Positions 1 through 8,054 of a DNA stretch of 64,000 nt are shown here, piece by piece; position 1 is the first letter of the stretch; each line of letters opens with the position of its first letter. Source of the DNA: Streptomyces sp. R41 (GTDB lineage: Bacteria > Actinomycetota > Actinomycetes > Streptomycetales > Streptomycetaceae); the NCBI RefSeq assembly GCF_041053055.1, contig NZ_CP163443.1:5253001-5317000 (forward strand), written 5' to 3'. The notes beneath the pieces are model-generated. The model was not told the DNA's origin. It saw only the letters and a program-made list of their open reading frames with translations, and did not search any database. Position numbers and translations under genes: made by a program.

Positions 1-346
1 AGGTGGGCACCGCCGAGAAGGCCATGGTGACGGCGACCGCGACGATCAGCTTGGTGAAGATGATCGTCGGCCGCCTCAGGGGCTTGGCGAGCAGATACAC
101 CACCGAGCCGTCGTCGATCTCGGGCCCGATCGCGCCCGTTCCGGCGATGACGCCGATGATCGGGACCATCGTGGCGAGCGCGAATCCGCCGAGTACGTCC
201 GAGGCCACCTGGTCGTCGGCTCCGGAGAAGCTGCGGACGGCCGCCGAGATCACGATGAGCAGAACGGGCAGGGCGCCGAGGATGAGAGCCCGGCGGCGGC
301 CGAGCAGGCCCCGATAGGTGAGCCGGGCGACTGTGGGGTCGTACAT
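1..346 (-). CDS. ABC-2 type transporter permease, N-terminal part
   Basis: The gene is cut by the window edge, so only about the first 115 residues are visible. They begin with MYDPTVARLTYRGLLGRRRA, a cytoplasmic segment that leads into a first hydrophobic helix (LILGALPVLLIVISA). A second hydrophobic stretch follows, including VPIIGVIAG. The motif GPEIDDGSVVYLLAKP is typical of ABC-2 membrane subunits that move substrates out through the membrane. The ATG at 346 is preceded by GTAGGAGG-type Shine-Dalgarno sequence. The next gene, an ATPase, ends 11 bp upstream of this start, so the two probably form one exporter. The substrate is unknown. Confidence 0.85.
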   Translation of the reverse strand, partial: MYDPTVARLTYRGLLGRRRALILGALPVLLIVISAAVRSFSGADDQVASDVLGGFALATMVPIIGVIAGTGAIGPEIDDGSVVYLLAKPLRRPTIIFTKLIVAVAVTMAFSAVPT

Positions 347-356
347 CTTGGGCCTC

Positions 357-1268
357 CTACGCCGCGACGAGATACGAGAAGACGGACTCGAGGGACTCGT
401 CTGACGGCGAGACCGTGAGCAGCCGGATGCCGTGCTCGCGCGCGACGCGCGGGAGCAGGGCGGTGAAGCGGCCGAAGTCGACCGCCTGGATGCGCAGCGC
501 GCCCTCCGCCAGGTCGACCTCGATGCCGGACGTCGACGGGTCGGCGATCAGCGCGGCGGCCAGCGTCCGGTCGTCACTGGAGCGCACGAGGTAGCGGTGC
601 GGGCGGTCGGTCATCAGGCGGCGGATGCGCCGGAAGTCGCCGCTCGCCGCGTGCCGTCCGGCGACGATCACCTCGATGTGCGCCGCGAGTTGCTCGACCT
701 CTTCGAGGATGTGGGACGAGAACAGCACCGTGCGGCCCTCGTCGCCCATGCGCCGCAACAGATCCATGAGCTGCATGCGCTGGCGCGGATCCATGCCGTT
801 GAAGGGCTCGTCGAGCAGCAGCAGGGAGGGGTCGTGGACGAGCGCGGACGCCATCTTCACGCGCTGCCGCATGCCCTTGGAGTACGTCGAGATCTTGCGG
901 TCCTGCGCGTACTCCATCTCGACCGTGGCGAGCGCCTTCTGGGCCGCCTTCTTGCCGAGGCCGTGCAACTCGGCGTTGGCGACGACGAATTCGCGGCCCG
1001 TGAGGAAGTCGTACATCGCCTCGCGCTCGGGGACGATGCCGATGTGCCGGTAGATCTGCTCGTTGCGCCAGACCTGCCGGCCGTCGAGGGTGACGGTGCC
1101 CGTGGAGGGGGCGAGGAAGCCGCCCATCATGTTGATCAGGGTGGACTTGCCGGCGCCGTTCGGGCCCAGCAGGCCGGTGACGCCGGGGCCGATCGTCATC
1201 GTGATGTCGTTGACCGCCACCACGTTGCCGAACCAGCGCGAGACGTGGTCGATGTTGAGCGTGGTCAC
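357..1268 (-). CDS. ABC transporter ATP-binding protein
   Basis: A 303-residue ATPase subunit of an ABC-2 exporter. It has a Walker A (GPNGAGKST), a signature-region segment (YSKGMRQRVKMA) and a Walker B (LLLLDEPFNGMDP). The last roughly 80 residues are a C-terminal extension of the kind seen in drug and antibiotic exporters. The GTG at 1268 is chosen because homology starts there (VTTLNIDHVSRWFG). Its start overlaps the stop of the upstream permease by 4 bp, which indicates translational coupling. The frame stays open upstream, but that stretch is antisense-like and has no domain. The substrate cannot be read from the sequence. Confidence 0.93.
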   Translation of the reverse strand: MTTLNIDHVSRWFGNVVAVNDITMTIGPGVTGLLGPNGAGKSTLINMMGGFLAPSTGTVTLDGRQVWRNEQIYRHIGIVPEREAMYDFLTGREFVVANAELHGLGKKAAQKALATVEMEYAQDRKISTYSKGMRQRVKMASALVHDPSLLLLDEPFNGMDPRQRMQLMDLLRRMGDEGRTVLFSSHILEEVEQLAAHIEVIVAGRHAASGDFRRIRRLMTDRPHRYLVRSSDDRTLAAALIADPSTSGIEVDLAEGALRIQAVDFGRFTALLPRVAREHGIRLLTVSPSDESLESVFSYLVAA

Positions 1269-2170
1269 AGCCCGACCTTTCGGTAGCGGCGCATCAGCAG
1301 GCCGTAGCAGCCCGCGATGAGACCCAGGACGACGATGAGGTAGACGACGCCCTGCCCGGACGAGGGGCCTTCCCCTCCGGGGAAGGCGGAGGTGGCGCCG
1401 AGGAAGGCCGTCTGCACTCCGTCGATGAGCGTGATCGGCGAGAAGAGGCCGAGCCACGGGACGGCTCCCGTACTGGACTGATCGAAGGCGATGGCCTGGA
1501 CGGTGGAGACCGCTCCGTAGGAGATGGTCAGGGCGGCGATGACGGCCGCGATACCGAAGCCGCGGCGCGGCGTGACCGCCGAGATGACCAGGCCGATGCC
1601 TGCGAAGAGGAGCGACAGCAGTGCCACGGAGACGAGCCCCTGTCCGAATCCCTTCGTCTGGTCGGCGAAGTCGAGCTTGGCCAGCAGCGCGCCTACGTAG
1701 AGCACGATCAGCGGCGCTGCCGTGAGGACGAACAGCGCCGAGGCCAGGGCCGCGTACTTGGCGCGTACGTAGTCGACGGTCTCGATGGGCCGCGAGAAGT
1801 ACAGCGGTACGGTCTTGAAGCGCAGGTCGCGCGAGACGGACTGGGGTCCCTGGGAGGCGACGTACAGGCCGATGACGGCCTGCATGATGACCGCGTAGCG
1901 CGTGTAGTCGACGGGCAGGTCCTTCGCCTTGGTGGCGACCGCGACCGCCACCATGATCAGCGCGGGGACGCACATCACCACGAAGAGCAGCATCGGCAGC
2001 ACCTTGGACTTGACCGAGCGGCCGAGTCCGTAGGCGCCGCGCAGGGACTGCGAGTACAGCGAGCGGCGGGCGTAGGCGCGGCCCAGGCGCGGGCCGTCGT
2101 AGTTGCGGTAGCCGATGTTGTGGATACGGGTCTGCTCACCGGGCTGGGTGAGGGGCTGCTCAATTGCCAT
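1265..2170 (-). CDS. ABC-2 type transporter permease
   Basis: A 301-residue integral membrane subunit. An N-terminal cytoplasmic arm (about residues 1-60, with RIHNIGYRNYDGPRLGRAYA) is followed by about six hydrophobic helices, beginning at VLPMLLFVVMCVPALIMVAV. The segment SVSRDLRFKTVPLYFSRPI before the later helices is characteristic of ABC-2 permeases paired with a CcmA-type ATPase. The start codon ATG at 2170 overlaps the upstream ATPase gene by 11 bp, and the stop overlaps the next ATPase start. The four genes from 3140 down to the window edge are therefore probably one transcript encoding two related exporters, or one hetero-oligomeric exporter. Confidence 0.92.
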   Translation of the reverse strand: MAIEQPLTQPGEQTRIHNIGYRNYDGPRLGRAYARRSLYSQSLRGAYGLGRSVKSKVLPMLLFVVMCVPALIMVAVAVATKAKDLPVDYTRYAVIMQAVIGLYVASQGPQSVSRDLRFKTVPLYFSRPIETVDYVRAKYAALASALFVLTAAPLIVLYVGALLAKLDFADQTKGFGQGLVSVALLSLLFAGIGLVISAVTPRRGFGIAAVIAALTISYGAVSTVQAIAFDQSSTGAVPWLGLFSPITLIDGVQTAFLGATSAFPGGEGPSSGQGVVYLIVVLGLIAGCYGLLMRRYRKVGL

Positions 2171-3140
2171 GACCGACGGCCTCCTTCCGCTGTGCTTCGC
2201 TTTGCGCGTCGCTGTCCTTGAAGACCTCCGCGATGTGGTGCCGGCGCTGTTCCATCCGGACCAGGCCGAGGCCGAGGTCGGCGACGACGTCGCGGACGAG
2301 GTCGTACATCTCTTCGCCTTCGGCGGTGAGCAGGAGGATGTGTCCGGCGCCGGGCAGGCCACTGCCGTCGTGGGTCTCGATCCCGCGCGCGTGGAGCACG
2401 TCGCGCACCGCGCCGGTGCCGTCCGGGTGCTCGTCGGTGTCGGTGACCTCGATGGCGAGGGTCGTGGTGGTCTGGGTGAAGTCCGTGGTGGAGCTGGAGC
2501 GCAGCAGCTTGCCGCCGTCGATGACGACGACGTGGTCGCAGGTGCGCTCCAGTTCACCCAGGAGGTGCGAGGTGACCAGGACCGAGATGCCGAAGTCGGT
2601 GTGGATGCGGCGGATCAGGCCGAGCATCTCGTCGCGGCCGACCGGGTCGAGGCCGTTGGTCGGCTCGTCCAGGAAGACCAGCTGGGGGTCGTGGACCAGG
2701 GCCTGCGCAAGCTTCACGCGTTGCTTCATGCCCGTCGAGTAGCCGCCGATGGGGCGGTAGCGCTCCTCGTACAGGCCGACGTGGCGCAGCGTGTCCGCGG
2801 TGCGCTCGCGGGCCGCGGCAGGCGGGAGCCCGGCCATGCGCGCCATGTGGACGACGAACTCGGTGGCCGAGACGTCGGGCGGCAGGCAGTCGTGCTCCGG
2901 CATGTACCCGACGCGCTCACGGATGGCGCCGCCCTCGGTGGCGACGTCGAGGCCGAGCACTTGTGCGCGGCCCTCGGTGGCGGGGGACAGACCCAGCAGG
3001 ATCTTGATCAGTGTGGACTTGCCGGCTCCATTGGCTCCGACGAGTCCGGTCACACCGGGCCCGACGTCCACGGAGAGCCGGTCAAGAGCGGTCACCCTGG
3101 GGAACCGCTTGCTCAGGCTTTCGGTCGCGATCACAGTCAC
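2160..3140 (-). CDS. ABC transporter ATP-binding protein
   Basis: A 326-residue ABC ATPase and first gene of the four-gene exporter operon. It contains Walker A (GANGAGKST), signature region (YSTGMKQRVKLAQAL), Walker B (LVFLDEPTNGLDP) and the switch histidine in VTSHLL. The GTG at 3140 (VTVIATESLSKRFP) is taken as the start because the ATPase fold begins directly there. The frame is open another 42 codons upstream, but that part runs through an intergenic region carrying DnaA boxes and has no recognisable domain. The C-terminal about 90 residues resemble the accessory region of drug-exporter ATPases. Confidence 0.92.
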   Translation of the reverse strand: MTVIATESLSKRFPRVTALDRLSVDVGPGVTGLVGANGAGKSTLIKILLGLSPATEGRAQVLGLDVATEGGAIRERVGYMPEHDCLPPDVSATEFVVHMARMAGLPPAAARERTADTLRHVGLYEERYRPIGGYSTGMKQRVKLAQALVHDPQLVFLDEPTNGLDPVGRDEMLGLIRRIHTDFGISVLVTSHLLGELERTCDHVVVIDGGKLLRSSSTTDFTQTTTTLAIEVTDTDEHPDGTGAVRDVLHARGIETHDGSGLPGAGHILLLTAEGEEMYDLVRDVVADLGLGLVRMEQRRHHIAEVFKDSDAQSEAQRKEAVGHGN

Positions 3141-3258
3141 GCTTCGAAGGTAGTGGCGCACGCCACAGCGGTCGTCAGACCAGGGAGCTGTATCGGTGTC
3201 CCTCTCCAGTCGTACGGGCCCGTAGGGGTCCCCCTGAGGTCGAACAACCGGCCGCGGT

Positions 3259-3308
3259 TCATCCACGTCGGTTCGGTCGCCTCATCCACATCGGCTCGGT
3301 TGTCCACA
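3259..3308 (+). promoter_or_regulatory. Cluster of three DnaA-box-like 9-mers
   Basis: Three same-orientation matches to the Streptomyces DnaA-box core TCCACA/G lie within 50 bp: TCATCCACG (3259-3267), TCATCCACA (3282-3290) and TTGTCCACA (3300-3308, the preferred box). They sit in the 275-bp divergent gap between the exporter operon and the M24 peptidase gene, which otherwise holds no gene. The spacing is about 18-23 bp. Binding by DnaA is inferred from the motif only. Confidence 0.6.
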
Positions 3309-3415
3309 GGCGTCATGCGGGTCTATTGACGCAGCCTCTAACAACTGTCACATTCACCAGTGTCAAGTTACGAGCACGTACCGCAGTCAGCGTGGACACA
3401 GGGTGGGGCGGTGGC

Positions 3416-4258
3416 ATGACGACGGCAGTGGCAGGCGAACTCTCCGCGGAACTGCGGGGGTTCAGAGAGGTCCAGCGTCTCGCGTACGAGTGCGCGGAGG
3501 CCGTGGCCGCGCAGCTGAGGCCCGGCGTGACCGAGCGCGAGGCGGCACGCATGCAGCGCGAGTGGCTGCGCGAGCGCGGGGTGCGGGACTGGTTCCATCT
3601 GCCCTTCGCCTGGTTCGGGGACCGCACGGCGTTCGTGAACTTCCGGATCCCGCTGCAGTTCTTCCCCACCAACCGCCGCCTGGAGCCGGGGATGCCGTTC
3701 ATCCTCGACATGGCCCCGGTCCTCAAGGGCTTTACGGCGGACATCGGTTACTCGGGCTCGCTCGGGCTGAACCCCGTGCAGGACAAGCTGCTCGCCGACC
3801 TGGAGGCGCACCGCGAGCTGATCCTGCGCGAGGTGCGCGAGCGGCGGCCGCTGCGCGAGATCTACGAGGACGTGGACCGGCTCATGGTCCGCCAGGGCTA
3901 TGCGAACCGCCACCGCGCGTATCCCTTCGGCGTGATCGCCCACAAGGTGGACCGCGTGAAGGAACGCCCCTGGTCGCCGCATCTGTTCGGGTTCGGCACC
4001 CAGTCCCTGAAGGGGCTGGCGAGCGACGCGATCCACGGGCACCGCGACGGCTGGTCGCCGCTGTGGTCGCCGTACAGGTTCTCCGACCATCCGCCCCAGC
4101 CGGGACTGTGGGCGGTCGAACCGCACCTCGGCTTCCGGGGTACGGGCGCGAAGTTCGAGGAGATCCTGGTCGTCACCGACTCCAAGGACCCTGAGGCGAG
4201 CGCGTTCTGGCTGGACGACGATCTGCCGCATGTGCGGCGCTGGGCGGAGGACAAGTGA
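3416..4258 (+). CDS. M24 family metallopeptidase-like protein
   Basis: A 280-residue protein of the pita-bread fold (aminopeptidase P / creatinase / methionine aminopeptidase class). The metal-ligand pattern is partly visible: two aspartates 11 apart in FILDMAPVLKGFTADIGYSG, the histidine candidates in IAHKVD and EPHLGF, and glutamates in VEPHLG and FEEILVV. No separate N-terminal creatinase domain is present, so it is a single catalytic domain. It starts at ATG 3416, and its last codons overlap the GTG of the next gene by 4 bp. The operon partners are hydrolytic and redox enzymes, which suggests catabolism of a specific compound rather than general protein maturation. The substrate is unknown. 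Confidence 0.85.
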   Translation: MTTAVAGELSAELRGFREVQRLAYECAEAVAAQLRPGVTEREAARMQREWLRERGVRDWFHLPFAWFGDRTAFVNFRIPLQFFPTNRRLEPGMPFILDMAPVLKGFTADIGYSGSLGLNPVQDKLLADLEAHRELILREVRERRPLREIYEDVDRLMVRQGYANRHRAYPFGVIAHKVDRVKERPWSPHLFGFGTQSLKGLASDAIHGHRDGWSPLWSPYRFSDHPPQPGLWAVEPHLGFRGTGAKFEEILVVTDSKDPEASAFWLDDDLPHVRRWAEDK

Positions 4259-6015
4259 GTCTCGAAGGCGCGCGCGAGCGCTGGGTACGGACGGGCGGAG
4301 TCGAGCTGTGCGTAGCCGAGTTGGGCGACGAGACGCAGCCCACGGTGGTGCTCGTGCACGGCTATCCGGACTCCAAGGAGGTGTGGTCCGAGGTCGCGAA
4401 GCGCCTTGCCGGCCACTTCCATGTCGTGCTGTACGACGTACGGGGACACGGCAGGTCGACGGCGCCGCAGCCGCTGCGCGGCGGGTTCACCCTGGAGAAG
4501 CTGACCGACGACTTCCTGGCCGTCGTGGACGCGGTCAGCCCCGACAAGCCGGTGCACCTGGTGGGGCACGACTGGGGTTCGGTGCAGTCGTGGGAGTTCG
4601 TCACCGTCCAGCGCACCGAGGGCCGGATCGCGTCCTTCACGTCGATGTCCGGGCCGTCCCTGGACCACTTCGGGCACTGGATCAAGCAGCGTATGAAGCG
4701 GCCGACCCCGCGCAAGGTCGGCCAGCTCCTGGGCCAGGGCGCCAAGTCCTGGTACGTGTACCTGCTGCACACGCCCTTCCTGCCCGAGCTGGCCTGGCGC
4801 GGCCCCCTCGGCAAGCAGTGGCCGAAGATCCTCCAGCGGGTCGAGAAGGTGCCCGCGGGCGACTACCCGACCCCGTCGCTGCCGACCGACGCGGCGCACG
4901 GCGCCTGGCTGTACCGGGACAACGTACGGGCCCGGCTGAACCGGCCGCGCGAGGACGCGTACGCGCACGCGCCCGTGCAGCTCGTCACGCCCCTGGGCGA
5001 CGCGTTTCTCTCCGAGCGGCTCTACGACGAGCTGGAGCAGTGGGCCCCACAGCTGGTGCGCCGTACGCTCCCGGCCAAGCACTGGATTCCGCGCACACGC
5101 CCGGATCAGCTCGCCGCCTGGATCACTGAGTTCGTCCACGCCAACGAGGACGGAGTGCCCCTGCAGGACATTGTGGCCACCGGCAAGTACGCGGACCGCT
5201 TCGGCGGGCAGCTGGTGCTGGTCACCGGAGCGGGCAGCGGTATCGGACGGGCCACCGCCTTCGCGTTCGCCGAGGCCGGCGCGCGTGTGATCGCCGTCGA
5301 CCGGGACGCCGAGAGCGCGGCTCGCACCGCGGAGATGTCCCGGTTGATCGGCTCCCCCGAAGCCTGGGCCGAGACGGTCGACGTCTCCGACGAGCAGGCC
5401 ATGGAGAAGCTCGCCGAGAAGGTCGCCACCGAGTACGGCGTGGTGGACGTGCTGGTGAACAACGCCGGGATCGGCCTGTCGGGGTCCTTCTTCGACACGA
5501 CCGCCGAGGACTGGAAGAAGGTCCTCGACGTCAATCTGTGGGGCGTGATCCACGGCTGCCGGCTCTTCGGGAAGCAGATGGCCGAGCGCGGTCAGGGCGG
5601 CCACATCGTCAACACCGCGTCGGCGGCGGCGTACCAGCCCTCCAAGGCGCTGCCCGCCTACAGCACCTCCAAGGCGGCCGTCCTGATGCTCAGCGAGTGC
5701 CTGCGCGCGGAGCTGGCGGGGCAAGGCATCGGCGTCTCGGCGATCTGCCCGGGCTTCGTCAACACGAACATCACCTCGACCGCGCGCTTCGCCGGGGTCG
5801 ACGCCCTGGAGGAGAAGCGGCGCCAGAAGAAGTCGGCGCGGCTGTACGGGCTGCGCAACTACCCGCCGGAGAAGGTGGCCGACGCGATCCTGCGCGCGGT
5901 GGTCCGCAACCAGGCGGTCGTGCCGGTCACCCCGGAGGCACGCGGCGCCCACCTCATGTCGCGCTTCACGCCGAAGGCGCTGCGCGCGATCGCGCGATTG
6001 GAGCCACCGTTGTGA
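4255..6015 (+). CDS. EphD-like fusion: alpha/beta hydrolase + short-chain dehydrogenase
   Basis: A 586-residue two-domain enzyme. Residues about 8-300 are an alpha/beta hydrolase of the epoxide-hydrolase type: HGYP oxyanion loop at 35-38, nucleophile elbow GHDWGS with Asp106, probable acid Asp249 (GDAF) and His276 (KHW). Residues about 312-586 are a short-chain dehydrogenase: NAD(P) loop TGAGSGIG (324-331), NNAG (402-405), and catalytic Tyr469 and Lys473 in YSTSK. The same architecture and near-identical length are known for mycobacterial EphD (592 aa, from memory), an epoxide hydrolase acting on mycolic-acid-type lipids. Streptomyces lacks mycolates, so the substrate must differ. The GTG start overlaps the upstream stop by 4 bp, and the stop overlaps the next gene by 4 bp. 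Confidence 0.93.
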   Translation: MSLEGARERWVRTGGVELCVAELGDETQPTVVLVHGYPDSKEVWSEVAKRLAGHFHVVLYDVRGHGRSTAPQPLRGGFTLEKLTDDFLAVVDAVSPDKPVHLVGHDWGSVQSWEFVTVQRTEGRIASFTSMSGPSLDHFGHWIKQRMKRPTPRKVGQLLGQGAKSWYVYLLHTPFLPELAWRGPLGKQWPKILQRVEKVPAGDYPTPSLPTDAAHGAWLYRDNVRARLNRPREDAYAHAPVQLVTPLGDAFLSERLYDELEQWAPQLVRRTLPAKHWIPRTRPDQLAAWITEFVHANEDGVPLQDIVATGKYADRFGGQLVLVTGAGSGIGRATAFAFAEAGARVIAVDRDAESAARTAEMSRLIGSPEAWAETVDVSDEQAMEKLAEKVATEYGVVDVLVNNAGIGLSGSFFDTTAEDWKKVLDVNLWGVIHGCRLFGKQMAERGQGGHIVNTASAAAYQPSKALPAYSTSKAAVLMLSECLRAELAGQGIGVSAICPGFVNTNITSTARFAGVDALEEKRRQKKSARLYGLRNYPPEKVADAILRAVVRNQAVVPVTPEARGAHLMSRFTPKALRAIARLEPPL

Positions 6016-6953
6016 GCGAGACGCCGAGTGACTCGACGGGCGCCTCCTTGGGCGACGGCCACTACACGATCAACCCGAGGCGCGTGTCCTTCGACTGGGA
6101 GGAGACCCCGCTCCACTGGATACCGGACGAGCCCACCGCCACCCACGTCATCAACGTGCTGCATCTGCTGCTGCCCGCGGGGGAGCGGTGGTTCGTGAAG
6201 GTCTTCAAGGAGGCGCTGCCGCTCGTCGGCGACCCCGAACTCCTCAAGGACGTCAAGGGATTCATGGGCCAGGAGGCGACGCACAGCGTGCAGCACGCGT
6301 ACGTCCTCGACCACCTCGCGGCGCAGCACCTCGAGACCGCGGACTTCACGAAGTACGTCGACTTCCTCTTCGAGAGGCTGCTGGGCGAGAAGCCGCCCCT
6401 GGGGGCGCCGATACCGGCCCAGGAGTGGCTGCGCTTCCGGCTGTCGGTGATCGCGGCGATCGAGCAGTTCACGGCGGTGCTCGGCGACTGGGTATTGGCG
6501 GCCGAGGGCCTGGACCTCGCCGACGCCGACGAGGTCATGCTCGATCTGCTGCGCTGGCACGGCGCGGAGGAGGTCGAGCACCGCGCGGTCGCCTTCGACA
6601 TGTACCAGCACTGCGGCGGCGCGGGCCTGCCACGCTACGCGCGCCGGATCGCGGGCATGGCGGTCACCGCGCCCATGATGCTGTACCTGTGGGCGTGGGG
6701 CGCCGCCTATCTGCTGCGCCACGACCCCCAGGTCGCCGGCCGCCCGCGCTACTCGCTCGCCGCCCACAACAGGGCCGTACGCAAGGGGCTGTTGCCCACC
6801 TGGAAGGAACTCGGCGCGGCCATACCCCGCTATCTGCGGCGGTCGTACCATCCGTCGCAGGAGGGATCACTGCGCAGGGCCGTGGAGTATCTGGCGCAGT
6901 CGCCGGCGGCGCGGTCGGCAGCGGGGGCGATCGGTCGGGCGGCGATCGCGTAG
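6012..6953 (+). CDS. Predicted metal-dependent hydrolase (PF10118-like)
   Basis: A 313-residue protein rich in conserved acidic and histidine residues: FMGQEATHSVQHA near residue 90, and WHGAEEVEHRAVAFD near residue 185. This spacing is that of the ferritin-like, predicted metal-dependent hydrolase family PF10118. The E-x-x-H pairs suggest a di-metal site in a helical bundle. A hydrophobic stretch (VTAPMMLYLWAWGAAYLL) follows at about 215-235 and may be membrane-associated. Its GTG start is coupled by a 4-bp overlap to the EphD-like gene, so all three enzymes are probably co-expressed. Function in the family is not well established. Confidence 0.85.
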   Translation: MSETPSDSTGASLGDGHYTINPRRVSFDWEETPLHWIPDEPTATHVINVLHLLLPAGERWFVKVFKEALPLVGDPELLKDVKGFMGQEATHSVQHAYVLDHLAAQHLETADFTKYVDFLFERLLGEKPPLGAPIPAQEWLRFRLSVIAAIEQFTAVLGDWVLAAEGLDLADADEVMLDLLRWHGAEEVEHRAVAFDMYQHCGGAGLPRYARRIAGMAVTAPMMLYLWAWGAAYLLRHDPQVAGRPRYSLAAHNRAVRKGLLPTWKELGAAIPRYLRRSYHPSQEGSLRRAVEYLAQSPAARSAAGAIGRAAIA

Positions 6954-6987
6954 CGATGTCGCCCGACGCTGCAGGAGGGCAGGAAGC

Positions 6988-7932
6988 GTGAACGACGAAT
7001 CGGTCGGTGTCGCCTACCGGATCGAGGATCTGGCACACCACAGCGGTGCCACGGTCCGGACGATCCGCGCCTATCAGGACCGCGGGCTGCTCCCCCGCCC
7101 GGAGCGGCGCGGCCGCGCCAACGTGTACGCGGACGCCCATCTGGCCCGGCTGCGGCAGATCGCCGATCTCCTCGACCGCGGCTACACGCTGGCCTCCATC
7201 AAGGAGCTCCTGGAGGCCTGGGACACGGGCCGGGGCCTCGGCGGCATCCTTGGCCTGGTCGCGGAGGTCGACGGGCCCTGGACCGACGAGGAGGCCGCCC
7301 GGATCTCGCGGGCCGAGCTCGACGAGCGGTTCGGCGGCAGCCCGGACGACGCCGCGGTCGCCGACGCCGTGGAGCTCGGCGTGCTGGAGCCGATTCCCGG
7401 CGACGAGGACTCCTTCCTCGTCCCGAGCCCTCAAGAGCTGGCCGTAGCCGCCGAGTTGCACGCGGCGGGCGTTCCGCTGTCCGCGATCTCCGGTCATTTG
7501 CGGGAGTTGAGGGGCCAGGTCGAGCACATCGCCTCCCGTTTCCTGGAGTTCACGACCGAGCACGTCTTCGCGCGGTATCTGGGGGAGCACCCGCCGACCG
7601 ACGCGGACGCGGCCGAAGCGGCCTCGCTCGTACGACGGCTGCGACCGCTCGCGCAGCAGACGGTCGACGCCGAACTGGCCCGTGCCATGCGGCTGTTCGC
7701 CAACCGGTACCTGCATCATCACCTTGGCGCGGGGCAACCGATGGAGCGCAGGGACGAGACGCATACCGTGGAGATTCCTCTGGACACAATGCGGGCTGTG
7801 GAGCGGCTGGTTGGCGCGGAGCAGGTGGCAGTCTTCATCACGGCCGCCGCTGAACGGGAAGTACAGGCCCGGACCTTGGACCGTCTCACCTCAAACCACA
7901 GCAATACCAGCAAGATTGACGAAACAGCATAA
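6988..7932 (+). CDS. MerR family transcriptional regulator
   Basis: A 314-residue regulator. The N-terminal winged helix-turn-helix (YRIEDLAHHSGATVRTIRAY, then DRGLLPRPERRGRANVY) is classic MerR, followed by a coiled-coil dimerisation helix. The C-terminal about 200 residues have no cysteine-rich metal-sensing loop, so it is more likely to sense an organic ligand. It lies 34 bp downstream of the hydrolase operon in the same direction and probably controls it. The GTG at 6988 is preceded by GGAGGGC and AGGAAG. No MerR-type 19-bp-spaced promoter was identified with confidence. Confidence 0.92.
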   Translation: MNDESVGVAYRIEDLAHHSGATVRTIRAYQDRGLLPRPERRGRANVYADAHLARLRQIADLLDRGYTLASIKELLEAWDTGRGLGGILGLVAEVDGPWTDEEAARISRAELDERFGGSPDDAAVADAVELGVLEPIPGDEDSFLVPSPQELAVAAELHAAGVPLSAISGHLRELRGQVEHIASRFLEFTTEHVFARYLGEHPPTDADAAEAASLVRRLRPLAQQTVDAELARAMRLFANRYLHHHLGAGQPMERRDETHTVEIPLDTMRAVERLVGAEQVAVFITAAAEREVQARTLDRLTSNHSNTSKIDETA

Positions 7933-7944
7933 ATCGCCTGCGAG

Positions 7945-7998
7945 TTGTCCACAGAATCGCCAATTCCCCTGTGGATAACAGGACTTGGCTGTGGATCA
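7945..7998. promoter_or_regulatory. Cluster of three DnaA boxes
   Basis: TTGTCCACA lies at 7945-7953 on the plus strand. Two inverted copies follow on the minus strand: TGTGGATAA at 7970-7978 (TTATCCACA when read in reverse, the classical perfect box) and TGTGGATCA at 7990-7998. All three lie in the 122-bp gap between the MerR gene and kptA. The plus-strand and first minus-strand boxes face each other with 16 bp between them. The motif match is direct; DnaA binding is inferred. Confidence 0.65.
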
Positions 7999-8054
7999 AA
8001 CCTCCGAATCAAAATCAAATGCGTGATCCGTCTCTCGCCAGGCACGCTGGAGAG

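Noticed and set aside
3898..5952. 684-codon frame antisense to the M24 and EphD-like genes
   Set aside because: Shadow frame; the sense strand has complete catalytic motifs and coupled starts.
7945..7998. DnaA-box cluster as the replication origin itself
   Set aside because: oriC of Streptomyces has many more boxes and lies between dnaA and dnaN, neither of which is in the window.
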